64,000 nucleotides of DNA from Bacilli bacterium (GTDB taxonomy: Bacteria > Bacillota_I > Bacilli_A > RF39 > UBA660): NCBI GenBank assembly GCA_900769695.1, contig CAAGHO010000055.1:1-64000 (forward strand), read 5' to 3'. The notes below the pieces were generated by a model, which had not been told where the DNA came from, did no database searches, and was given only the letters and a program-made list of their open reading frames with translations. The position numbers were made by a program, and so were the translations under genes. This document shows, one piece after another, positions 24,025 to 31,806 of this stretch (position 1 is its first letter; the number at the start of each line of letters is the position of its first letter).

Positions 24025-24615
24025 TTGAAAACAGCAGTAATTAATAAGACAGTTAATTTTCTTTCTAAATATCAAACCTATGAAGGAGAAGATTTAGAAA
24101 AGTTAAAATATGGATTAGAAGGTATATATTTAACAATAACTAAACTAATAGTGATTTTATTTCTTGCTATTGTATTAAATATTTTAAAAGAAGTAGTTTT
24201 AACTCTATTATTCTTTAATATAATTAGATACTTTGGATTTGGAATACACGCTAAAAAAAGTTGGCAATGTTTAATATCATCTACTATATGTTTTATAATT
24301 CTACCATATATAATGTTAAATATTAACATTTCAAAGTTTAGTATCTTAATTATAGGTTGTATTTGTTTAATAGATTTACTTATATTTGCACCTGCTGATA
24401 CTGTTAAAAGACCTCTTAAAAATAAAAAGAAAAGATTAATAAGAAAAATAGCAACTGTAAGTGTTGCCATTATATATATAATTTTATCATTGGTTATAAA
24501 CAATCATGAACTTTCAACTATCTTTATACTAAGTGTGATTATAGAATCACTAATGGTTAATCCCTTAATTTATATGTTATTAAATCAACCTTTTAATAAC
24601 TACAAGCATGAATAA
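24025..24615 (+). CDS. agrB: AgrB peptide-processing membrane protease
   Basis: AgrB is the membrane cysteine endopeptidase that cuts the AgrD propeptide and closes its thiolactone ring. The 196-aa sequence has about six TM helices and the catalytic pair His75 and Cys82 in FGFGIHAKKSWQC, seven residues apart as in Staphylococcus AgrB. The start is a TTG six bases after AGGAGG; no nearer ATG exists. agrD follows after about 50 bases. The sensor and regulator genes are on the opposite strand immediately beyond a terminator, rather than in the usual agrBDCA order. Confidence 0.92.
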   Translation: MKTAVINKTVNFLSKYQTYEGEDLEKLKYGLEGIYLTITKLIVILFLAIVLNILKEVVLTLLFFNIIRYFGFGIHAKKSWQCLISSTICFIILPYIMLNINISKFSILIIGCICLIDLLIFAPADTVKRPLKNKKKRLIRKIATVSVAIIYIILSLVINNHELSTIFILSVIIESLMVNPLIYMLLNQPFNNYKHE

Positions 24616-24667
24616 ATATCAATTTATTTGATGTTTATAATATAGGAAATTAAGAAAGGAGATTATT

Positions 24668-24790
24668 ATGAAGAAAAGAGTTGCAGCATTCATTAGTGCT
24701 ATCGCTTTACTTGCTACAGGAGCAGCTAGCATGGGATGTCTTTGGTTATTAGCTGATGAACCTAATAGCTTAAAAAGCTTCAATGATTAG
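24668..24790 (+). CDS. agrD: AgrD cyclic-lactone autoinducer precursor, 40 aa
   Basis: AAAGGAG lies 6-7 bases before the ATG. The peptide has the three AgrD parts: a basic then hydrophobic amphipathic leader (KKRVAAFISAIALLATGAAS), a single cysteine at 24 in GCLWLL, and an acidic tail ADEPNSLKSFND. By analogy with AgrD of Staphylococcus, where AgrB cuts after the fifth ring residue before DExxxPxxL, the predicted ring is C24-L-W-L-L28, with a few residues of tail N-terminal to the Cys. It directly follows agrB and is followed by an intrinsic terminator. Confidence 0.88.
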   Translation: MKKRVAAFISAIALLATGAASMGCLWLLADEPNSLKSFND

Positions 24791-24809
24791 TTTTTAAATA
24801 TTATAAATT

Positions 24810-24842
24810 CCATTTTGATCTATACGCAAAATGGTTTTTTTA
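24810..24842 (+). terminator. Terminator of agrBD
   Basis: CCATTTTG (24810-24817) pairs perfectly with CAAAATGG (24827-24834), nine-base loop, then eight T. It insulates agrBD from the convergent agrAC transcript. Confidence 0.9.
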
Positions 24843-24905
24843 TATTTATACTTATTAACACTATATTTTAATACATCTACATTAGATTGAAAATCAAACA
24901 ATGAC

Positions 24906-26243
24906 TCAATATTTTCTTAATATATTTTTATCTGATGTATCTTTTGCTGTTTTGATAATTATTTTTTCTATATAAAAGTCTTTTGATATTGTTTGAGTTT
25001 CATCTATCCAATTATTTTTTTGTAGCAACTTAGTTGCAAAATATAATCCATTACCTCTTCCTGGACCTTTTGATGAGGATCCCTTTTGATTTCTATTATG
25101 AACAATGTTATTTGGATTAAAGGTATTGCTAATTATAAATACTATATCATTATTACTAACATATATTTCTAGCGATATTAGTTTCTTTTTTGATGTACTG
25201 GATGCCTCAATGGCGTTGTCTAAGTAAACACCTAAAATTTTGGATAATACTTCTATTTTACTCTGACTTAGTTTTTTAAATTGTTTGTTAACTTTATTAC
25301 TTACATCAACTTCTAAGTTTAATTTATTATTATTGGCAACTATTATTTTATAATACAAAAGACCTTTTAGGCCTCCATTTGGAAGCATTCTTAATTCATT
25401 AATCATTTCGTCATCAACATTTATGTAATCTGTTATAATGCTGTCAATCTTATCTTTTACTTTCTTTTCTTTAGTCATGCACCTTAAAACAGCAAGTTGA
25501 TTTTTATACTCATGCCTTGTAAATTGTTCTTTTTCTATCCACTCTTCAAATATCTTTACATATTCAAATAAACCATCGTATTGCTGATATAATTTTTCAT
25601 ATTTGTTTCTTTCTTCTATTAAAATGATAGATAATAGAAAAACTATTATTAGTATTAGAAAATTAGTACTAAATATATTGTTTAATTTGCAATTTAAACT
25701 TATAGTATATAATATTGTTGATATTGCTATTATAACAAGAACAAAGAAGATAATAAATTTTGGAAATCTTTTGGTTTCAATTGAGTTTACAAAATTATTG
25801 ATCCAAATTTTAACACTCGGTATTGAAAATACTATAAATACAAACAACGAACTAATAGTGCTACTGATCACATTCAAATACCAAACAGTTCTAATTTCCT
25901 GTAAACTTACAAATATAATTAATATACCTACAGTAATCAAATCAAAAACAGACATAAACAACAATAAAATTGCACACAATATAATAGACTTTATAAAACT
26001 AATATTCAGTATATATTTATAAGTAACCATCATCATTATATAGACTATTATTGTGTACATATAATTGTATTCTATATTATAGATTACAACGGGCAAAATA
26101 ATTAGAAAACCAATTAAAATAGTATTCTTTATATTTAATAACTTTGCAGTACTTTTAATTATTCTGTTAATAGAAAATAGTCCCATTATTGATAAAATTA
26201 TGGATGATATTGTTCTAGCTATGATAATTGTAGACATTCTCAA
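24906..26243 (-). CDS. agrC: AgrC-type sensor histidine kinase
   Basis: The 445-aa protein has six or more N-terminal TM helices (about 5-210), a coiled linker and a GHKL-type kinase core. The phospho-acceptor is His244 in TRHEYKNQLAVLR, the N-box is LDNAIEAS (341-348) and the G-box is in KGPGRGNGLYFA. Such kinases of the HPK10 class sense peptide autoinducers. It overlaps agrA by 29 bases. AAGGAG lies 4 bases before a TTG (26243) and 10 before an ATG (26237); either may be used. Confidence 0.9.
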   Translation of the reverse strand: MRMSTIIIARTISSIILSIMGLFSINRIIKSTAKLLNIKNTILIGFLIILPVVIYNIEYNYMYTIIVYIMMMVTYKYILNISFIKSIILCAILLLFMSVFDLITVGILIIFVSLQEIRTVWYLNVISSTISSLFVFIVFSIPSVKIWINNFVNSIETKRFPKFIIFFVLVIIAISTILYTISLNCKLNNIFSTNFLILIIVFLLSIILIEERNKYEKLYQQYDGLFEYVKIFEEWIEKEQFTRHEYKNQLAVLRCMTKEKKVKDKIDSIITDYINVDDEMINELRMLPNGGLKGLLYYKIIVANNNKLNLEVDVSNKVNKQFKKLSQSKIEVLSKILGVYLDNAIEASSTSKKKLISLEIYVSNNDIVFIISNTFNPNNIVHNRNQKGSSSKGPGRGNGLYFATKLLQKNNWIDETQTISKDFYIEKIIIKTAKDTSDKNILRKY

Positions 26244-26949
26244 TCAACTCCTTTTTGTGATTTCTAGAAATTAGATGTGTATGTTCTCCATTTTTGAATG
26301 TTAATTTATTTTTTTTGATTTCATATAGTGCTATCTCATCTAAATTAACAATTAGACTTTTATGAGTTTTAAAGAATCTTTTATCTAACTTTTTCTCTAC
26401 ATCGTTTAAACTGCCTGGTATTAATTGTTTACCATCTTTAGTTCTAATAATACATCTTTTGCTATCTTGTTCTTTTTCAATATAAATTATTTGTCTATAT
26501 TCAATTCTATAATAAGTATGATTATATTCATAACTTAACATTTTATATCTAGTATCATAATGTTTCATAGCGACATTTAAATCATCTCTTAATTTCTTAT
26601 TACAATTATCAAGTTTATTAACAAAATCAAGCAAGAATAATCTACTGGATAATGCTTCGTACTTATATTCATTATGAGAAGTTATCATTATAATAACTGA
26701 AACCCAATCATCATATTTTTCTCTTATTATTCTAGCTGCATCAATACCAGTTCCATTTTTTGTGATAATATCTAATAAATATATTTTGAAACCTATATCT
26801 TTTTTCATAATTTGTTCAAATTTTTTATCATAGCTATCAAACTCATAAATTTTATAATCAATATCATGATTCATCATATAACTGACTATAATTTTCTTTG
26901 TTTCTTCTCTTAGTGGTTTCTCATCCTCACATATTATAAAATTAATCAT
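26215..26949 (-). CDS. agrA: AgrA-type response regulator with LytTR domain
   Basis: The 244-aa regulator has a receiver domain (CEDE near residues 7-10, phospho-acceptor Asp60 in YLLDIITKNGTG) and a C-terminal LytTR DNA-binding domain (about 140-240, IIYIEKEQDSKRCIIRTKDG, RFFKTHKSLIVNLDEI). It should bind direct repeats upstream of its targets, including possibly agrBD. It is the first gene of the agrA-agrC unit, a reversal of the usual agrC-agrA order. The ribosome site (GGTGATAG) is weak. Confidence 0.9.
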   Translation of the reverse strand: MINFIICEDEKPLREETKKIIVSYMMNHDIDYKIYEFDSYDKKFEQIMKKDIGFKIYLLDIITKNGTGIDAARIIREKYDDWVSVIIMITSHNEYKYEALSSRLFLLDFVNKLDNCNKKLRDDLNVAMKHYDTRYKMLSYEYNHTYYRIEYRQIIYIEKEQDSKRCIIRTKDGKQLIPGSLNDVEKKLDKRFFKTHKSLIVNLDEIALYEIKKNKLTFKNGEHTHLISRNHKKELIENVYNYHS

Positions 26950-27002
26950 ACTATCACCAATATAATTTTACCATATTTTTCCAATAATTACGAGTTATTA
27001 AC

Positions 27003-27036
27003 AAAAAAGCAACTTCTATTTAGAAGTTGTTTTTTT
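27003..27036 (-). terminator. Terminator of tagO
   Basis: CAACTTC pairs with GAAGTTG around AAATA-type loop with A-U extensions; runs of U follow on the minus strand. It overlaps the tagO stop. Confidence 0.85.
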
Positions 27037-28152
27037 CTTTGTTTTCTGTTTATTTTTCTTTTTATTTTTGCTTGATGGTAATTTTAATTTTTGTTCTATT
27101 TTTCTAGTTCGTTTTGGATTTTTTTCTGAAATAATACTCGTATGTAGTATGAACCATAAAAATATAATAAATAGAATTATATAAATAATAGTACCAGTAA
27201 CAGGATCTTTTAGTGTATAAAATATTGAAGCCATTGCGAATAAGATATTCATACCATAAATTATTAATACTGTTGTTCTTTGTGAAAAGTTCATTCCTAG
27301 TAACTGATGATGTAAATGTTCCTTATCAGCAGAGAATATTGGCTTTCCTTTTAAGGCTCTTCTTATTATTGCGAAAGCAGTATCTATAATAGGAATACCT
27401 AATAATAAAATTGGTACAAAGAATGAAGTTAAGGCTGGACCTTTAAATTCCAATAGAGTAATTATTGAGATAATAAATCCCATAAATGTAGCACAATCAC
27501 CTGCAAAAATCTTTGCTGGATAAAAGTTATGTAATAAGAAACCTAAGGTTGCACCCAACATAATAAATGTTAGAATCATTACTAGGCTTCCACCTCTTCC
27601 TTGATAAAAACCTATAATACCAATTGTTAGGAAAAAGATACTACATATACCACCACTCAAACCATCTAATCCATCTATTAAATTGATAATATTGCAACAA
27701 GCAACTATGAATAATATAGTTATTGGATAAGAAAATATCCCTAAATCAATTGCAAAACCAAAAGCTGTTATATTACTAAGTAAAATCTTTCCATAAAAAA
27801 CAATGATAGATGCAGCCACTATGTGACAAATAAGTTTTTGGTAAGCTCTAATTGATTTTAAATCATCAACAATACCTGTTAATATCATAATAAAACTACC
27901 AATTAAAATTGAATTCATTTGAATACTTTCTTTTCCAAATAACATATATCCAAATAGAAAACTTAAATAAATTCCTACTGCTCCTAATTTTGGAATTGGT
28001 TTCTTATGGATATGTCTGTTTCCTTCTTCTTTTCTTGGCATATCCATAGCACCTACATGCACGGCAACTTTCTTCATTAAAGGCATGATTAATGCTGAAA
28101 ATACAAATGTTACTAAAACTATAGTTAAAGTATTATAAATTTCACTTTCCAT
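27016..28152 (-). CDS. tagO: Undecaprenyl-phosphate GlcNAc-1-phosphate transferase
   Basis: A MraY/WecA-family polytopic enzyme of 378 aa that loads GlcNAc-1-P on the lipid carrier, the first step of wall teichoic acid or related glycan synthesis. Around ten TM helices are visible. Signatures: RHIHKKPIPKLGAVGIY (about 47-63), DDLKSI near 100, the Mg-binding NLIDGLDGLSGGI (about 158-170), AGDCATFMGF near 218 and HLHHQLLG near 284. The C-terminal tail is strongly basic (KKNKQKTKKKTTSK). AGGAG precedes the ATG. It stands beside the mbl cytoskeletal gene. Confidence 0.92.
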   Translation of the reverse strand: MESEIYNTLTIVLVTFVFSALIMPLMKKVAVHVGAMDMPRKEEGNRHIHKKPIPKLGAVGIYLSFLFGYMLFGKESIQMNSILIGSFIMILTGIVDDLKSIRAYQKLICHIVAASIIVFYGKILLSNITAFGFAIDLGIFSYPITILFIVACCNIINLIDGLDGLSGGICSIFFLTIGIIGFYQGRGGSLVMILTFIMLGATLGFLLHNFYPAKIFAGDCATFMGFIISIITLLEFKGPALTSFFVPILLLGIPIIDTAFAIIRRALKGKPIFSADKEHLHHQLLGMNFSQRTTVLIIYGMNILFAMASIFYTLKDPVTGTIIYIILFIIFLWFILHTSIISEKNPKRTRKIEQKLKLPSSKNKKKNKQKTKKKTTSK

Positions 28153-28203
28153 AATTACTCCTCACTTTATATCAATTATAGCAAAATTTATTTATTTAGA
28201 AAA

Positions 28204-28227
28204 GAAAAAAGACTTATTTTAGTCTTC
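28204..28227 (-). terminator. Terminator of mbl
   Basis: AAGACT pairs with AGTCTT around ATTTTA-like loop, followed by a U-run on the minus strand; it overlaps the end of mbl. Confidence 0.75.
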
Positions 28228-29214
28228 TTCTAATTCACTTGGTTTTTCTAATAAAATTCCAGTTCCTTCTACAACACATGTAAGTGGTGAATCTGCAATT
28301 AAAACTGGAACTTCTAATTCTTTTGATAATAAATCTGTTAATCCCTTTAACATTGCTCCTCCACCAGTTAAAACAATACCCTTGTTAACAATATCAGCAG
28401 AAAGTTCAGGTGGTGTTTGCTCTAGAACGGTAGTGGCAGCCTTAACAATTTTATATACGCTTTCTTTTAAAGCTTCTTCTGTTTCTTCTTGATTAATTGT
28501 TATCATATGAGGAAGACCTGTTATTAAGTTTCTTCCTTTTACTTCTAAAGTTTGTTTTTTATCCGCATTGTAACAACAAGCAAAATCTATTTTAATTTTT
28601 TCTGCTGTTCTTTCACCAATTAACAATTTATATTTATCTCTAATATATTTTATAATATCATGATCAAAAACATTTCCAGCTATTCTAACAGAAGCACTAG
28701 TTACAATATCTCCTAAGGAAAGTACTGCTATATCTGTAGTTCCTCCACCAATATCAATAACAATATTAGCACTTGGTTTTGATATATCCATCCCAGCACC
28801 TATCGCAGCTACTTTTGGTTCTTCTTCTATAAATACACGTCTTGCCCCTGTTCTTTCAGCAGCTTCTTTAATTGCATTTTTTTCTACTTGAGTTATATTT
28901 GAGGGACAACATATTAAGATTCTTGGTCTAGTTAAAAACGATTTTGCTTTTACTTTCTTTATAAATGAATTAAGCATGATTTCAGTAACTTCAAAATCTG
29001 CTATTACACCATCTTTCATAGGTTTTATTGCTTTTACTTTTCCTGGAGTTCTTCCTAACATTTCATTTGCTTCACTACCAACAGCAATAACTTTCTTTGT
29101 TTCTGTATCAATTGCTACTATGCTTGGTTCATTTAATACTATACCTTGACCTTTGATGTATATTAATACATTAGCTGTTCCTAAATCTATTCCTATATCT
29201 TTTGATAACACCAA
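28219..29214 (-). CDS. mbl: MreB-family cytoskeletal protein, Mbl type
   Basis: Actin-like filament protein that directs lateral cell-wall synthesis. The phosphate-1 loop is GIDLGTANVLIYIKGQGIVL at the N-terminus and phosphate-2 is VIDIGGGTTDIAV (about 150-162); 331 aa is normal. The IGIDLGTANVLI and KGQGIVLNEPS pattern and the position next to a spoIIQ-like gene match Bacillus mbl better than mreB. The start is not ATG: AAGGAA is six bases before a TTG at 29214 and nine before a GTG at 29211; the longest frame begins with a GTG inside the ribosome site. Confidence 0.92.
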   Translation of the reverse strand: MVLSKDIGIDLGTANVLIYIKGQGIVLNEPSIVAIDTETKKVIAVGSEANEMLGRTPGKVKAIKPMKDGVIADFEVTEIMLNSFIKKVKAKSFLTRPRILICCPSNITQVEKNAIKEAAERTGARRVFIEEEPKVAAIGAGMDISKPSANIVIDIGGGTTDIAVLSLGDIVTSASVRIAGNVFDHDIIKYIRDKYKLLIGERTAEKIKIDFACCYNADKKQTLEVKGRNLITGLPHMITINQEETEEALKESVYKIVKAATTVLEQTPPELSADIVNKGIVLTGGGAMLKGLTDLLSKELEVPVLIADSPLTCVVEGTGILLEKPSELEED

Positions 29215-29330
29215 AATCACTTCCTTTTCTAATCATTATTTATTTTACCATAAAATCACGATTTTATAGTTATTTTTTCATATTTTTTTAGACTTTATTT
29301 ATATCTATCTATAATATATGAATTTGGTTC

Positions 29331-29365
29331 AAAAAAAAAGAACTTTTTTAATAATTTTATTGTTC
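29331..29365 (-). terminator. Terminator of the spoIIQ-like gene
   Basis: AAAGAAC pairs with GTTCTTT across an A/T-rich loop and is followed by a long U-run on the minus strand, overlapping the end of the gene. Confidence 0.75.
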
Positions 29366-29995
29366 TTTCTTGATTTCTTTATCTACATAAAGACTTGGAT
29401 CTACTACTTGTCCATTAACATAAACTTCAAAATGTAAGTGATTTCCCATATCTTTGTCTAATTTGTTAGTTCCACTTTTTCCTATTATTTGTCCTTGTGT
29501 TACCATATCATCTTTTTTAATTGATACTTCACTTAAACTTTGATAAGTAGTTACGTAGTTATTATCATGTTTTATTTCAACAACGTTACCTAAAATATCA
29601 TCTTGTTTTACACTTACTACAGTTCCACTTAAAACTGCTACTACATCAAAAGTTTCATTTAAAGTATAATCAATTCCTGAATTTTGAATATAGCTACCAT
29701 CATAATAAGTTATTGAACCTTCTTGGGCTTTACTTTCAGCTTTATAGTCGTAATATGATTTTCCAACCTTTACATTTTCATTAGTATATGGTTTTAACAT
29801 TTTAGTAACTTCATTAATTACTGGAACATCTTCGCTTAAGATTGTATTGGATACATAGGTATAATCTGGTGTTGAATAATCCTTATTTTTACTTAATTCT
29901 TTAGTGATTAGTGCTCCTCCAACTATAATTGATGAAAATAGAACAACATATAAACATGGAATTACATAAGATTTTAATCTCAATCTCTTTTTCAT
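29357..29995 (-). CDS. spoIIQ: SpoIIQ-like degenerate M23 protein
   Basis: A 212-aa protein with one N-terminal TM helix (about 11-30) and a LytM/M23 fold. In active M23 enzymes the metal ligands are HxxxD and the second His of HxH. Here the first is Asn105 (QNSGID), the mid-domain His is Ser153 (YQSLS in place of YxHLS) and only HLHFE (186-190) remains, so it should be inactive, as Bacillus SpoIIQ is. SpoIIQ sits in the forespore membrane and joins SpoIIIAH across the intermembrane space during engulfment. The neighbourhood (ywzB, murA, mbl) is that of Bacillus spoIIQ. Start at ATG 29995, after GAGG; the upstream GTG lies in the ribosome site. Confidence 0.8.
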   Translation of the reverse strand: MKKRLRLKSYVIPCLYVVLFSSIIVGGALITKELSKNKDYSTPDYTYVSNTILSEDVPVINEVTKMLKPYTNENVKVGKSYYDYKAESKAQEGSITYYDGSYIQNSGIDYTLNETFDVVAVLSGTVVSVKQDDILGNVVEIKHDNNYVTTYQSLSEVSIKKDDMVTQGQIIGKSGTNKLDKDMGNHLHFEVYVNGQVVDPSLYVDKEIKKEQ

Positions 29996-30046
29996 TTTCT
30001 TCACCTCATTTAAAGTTTGAGCAAAAAAAAAGAATTTATACTTCTT

Positions 30047-30244
30047 TTAAAAAAATTTTATAGAAGTATATAAATCCATAAAGAAATTTGTTACTAAGTA
30101 TATTAAAGAAATACCTAATAAAAAGTAAAATATTCGTGCTTGAAAAACTCTATTTTTTTTAAAAATTTGATTTATATTAACTGATTCCATTGACCATATT
30201 ACTAAGATTGTTGAAATTATATATATTAAGAATTTTCCCTTCAT
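30047..30244 (-). CDS. DUF1146 family membrane protein (YwzB)
   Basis: A 65-aa protein with two TM helices (about 4-21 and 38-57) and the DUF1146 landmarks of a mid-region basic loop with FKKNRVFQARIFYFLLGI and a C-terminal FFMDLY. In Bacillus this family (ywzB) lies beside murAA-spoIID-spoIIQ; the same neighbourhood is seen here. Function unknown. Its start is two bases after the rpiB stop, suggesting cotranscription. Confidence 0.8.
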   Translation of the reverse strand: MKGKFLIYIISTILVIWSMESVNINQIFKKNRVFQARIFYFLLGISLIYLVTNFFMDLYTSIKFF

Positions 30245-30246
30245 TA

Positions 30247-30684
30247 TTATTTTTCCTCGTATTCTTTTATTTTATTTATTCTTCTTAGATGTCTTTCTTC
30301 ATTAGAAAAAGGTGTTTCAATAAAAGTTTTTACTATTTCTAATGCTTCTTCTTTAATTGTTTTTTCACTAAAAGCTACTATATTTGAATCATTATCATTT
30401 CTCGTATAATATGCTTCTTCTTTATTACTTACTTTAGCACAACGCACACCTTTTACTTTGTTACAAGCAATAGATATTCCTATACCAGAACCACAGATTG
30501 CTACTCCAAAATCAACATTTTTATTAACTACATTTTCACCTAAGATAAAAGCATAGTCTGGATAATCAACAGACTCTTCTGAATAAGTTCCATAATCTTC
30601 TATTTCATAATTTTTTTCTAACTCTTCTATTAAATATTTTTTTAATTGATAACCTCTATGATCACTAGCAAATCCTATTTTCAT
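30247..30684 (-). CDS. rpiB: Ribose-5-phosphate isomerase B
   Basis: RpiB interconverts ribose-5-phosphate and ribulose-5-phosphate. The 145-aa protein begins MKIGFASDHRGYQLKKYL, with the active-site CGSGIGISIA (about 64-73), HLRRINKI near the end and other family landmarks (YPDYAF, VRCAKV). AGGAGG lies before the ATG. Followed by ywzB and spoIIQ; in Bacillus the rpiB homologue ywlF lies in the spoIIR-mntP region that is also near here. Confidence 0.94.
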   Translation of the reverse strand: MKIGFASDHRGYQLKKYLIEELEKNYEIEDYGTYSEESVDYPDYAFILGENVVNKNVDFGVAICGSGIGISIACNKVKGVRCAKVSNKEEAYYTRNDNDSNIVAFSEKTIKEEALEIVKTFIETPFSNEERHLRRINKIKEYEEK

Positions 30685-30725
30685 AATCTCCTCCTTATAG
30701 TTATTATAACATAAATAAAAAAGAA

Positions 30726-30752
30726 AAACAGCTAACTAAGCAGCTGTTTCAT
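30726..30752 (-). terminator. Terminator of rpmE
   Basis: AACAGCT pairs perfectly with AGCTGTT around an 8-base loop, followed by five U on the minus strand; overlaps the rpmE stop. Confidence 0.85.
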
Positions 30753-30954
30753 CTTGAGTAAATCCATACTTCTTATTAAATTTGTCAACACGTCCAGCAC
30801 GTGAAGCTCCTCTTTGTTTTCCAGTATAGAATGGATGACATTTTGAACAAACTTCAACAGTGATTGAATCTTTATTTGATTTTGTAGTAAATGTTTCTCC
30901 ACATGCACAAGTTACTGTACATTCTTTATAATCTGGATGAATTCCTTTTTTCAT
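30736..30954 (-). CDS. rpmE: 50S ribosomal protein L31, zinc-binding type
   Basis: L31 of 72 aa with the zinc ligands kept (CACG near residues 16-19 and CSKCHPFYTG near 36-45), so it is the C+ form. AAGGAG lies before the ATG at 30954, which is used instead of a longer frame starting seven codons earlier. It ends FTQDETAA. Confidence 0.95.
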   Translation of the reverse strand: MKKGIHPDYKECTVTCACGETFTTKSNKDSITVEVCSKCHPFYTGKQRGASRAGRVDKFNKKYGFTQDETAA

Positions 30955-31050
30955 ATTTTTCTCTCCTTCCGCCATGATTACATAATAATCATAGTAATTA
31001 AATGCATAAGTAGTATATCAATTATTTCTTGTTTTTGCAAGCTTTTCTTA

Positions 31051-31770
31051 CTAAAAATCACCATTTTGAACTATATTATTAAAAATTTCTTTATATCCTT
31101 CTTTATTTGGATAAATTGTATTAGGATTTTCCAAATATTTATTAATATTTTTATTTATATTATTATTATCCACAAAAGTTATATTATTTTTTGAACAAAT
31201 CTGTTTATATTTTTCATTAAGTTTATCTAATAATTTTTTTTCAACAGAATTTTGGGGATAAAAGTTATAATAACCTATCAAGTAGACATCTCCTTGACAG
31301 TATTTTTTAATTTCTTTAATCACATCATCTAGTTTTTCCACAATTTCTGTTAATATTTTGTTTTTCTCATAATCTGTTAAATTATTTTTATTCTCAAAAT
31401 AGTATCTAAAATCATTAATTCCCACAGATATTGTTAATAAATCTGTTTCTCTTAAAACTTGTTTTAAATTATGATTATCTTTGTCCTTTATATTTATTAA
31501 TATATCATTTTTTAAATCTTTAATCATCATATTATCATCTGAAAACCCATTATAAAATTTTCTTAATTGATTCTTTTTCTTAAGATAGTCTGCCAAAAAG
31601 TCACTGTAGGCATAATCATTATTTAAATATGGATTTAGTCCACTAGCAAAACCATCACCTAAAGATGTATAAATAATTTTTTTGTTTCCCACTCCTATAT
31701 AAATTAAATAGATTGCTAAAAAGGTTAAGATAAATACAATTAATTTAAGATGTTTTTTTATAAATTTCAT
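31051..31770 (-). CDS. SGNH-fold protein with lost catalytic residues
   Basis: The 239-aa protein has one N-terminal TM helix (about 9-26) and a GDSL/SGNH hydrolase fold. Block I reads SLGDGFASG (36-44) where active enzymes have GDSxxxG, so the Ser nucleophile is Gly40. Block III GIND is at 117-120. Block V, normally DxxHPNxxGY, reads TIYPNKEGY, so the His is Tyr220. Both Ser and His are missing, so ester hydrolysis by the standard mechanism should not occur. It lies between murA and rpmE. A binding or scaffolding role, or an unusual chemistry, is possible. Confidence 0.75.
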   Translation of the reverse strand: MKFIKKHLKLIVFILTFLAIYLIYIGVGNKKIIYTSLGDGFASGLNPYLNNDYAYSDFLADYLKKKNQLRKFYNGFSDDNMMIKDLKNDILINIKDKDNHNLKQVLRETDLLTISVGINDFRYYFENKNNLTDYEKNKILTEIVEKLDDVIKEIKKYCQGDVYLIGYYNFYPQNSVEKKLLDKLNEKYKQICSKNNITFVDNNNINKNINKYLENPNTIYPNKEGYKEIFNNIVQNGDF

Positions 31771-31806
31771 TTTTCCTCCAAAAAAAAGAATAAAGCTATA
31801 TATTAA

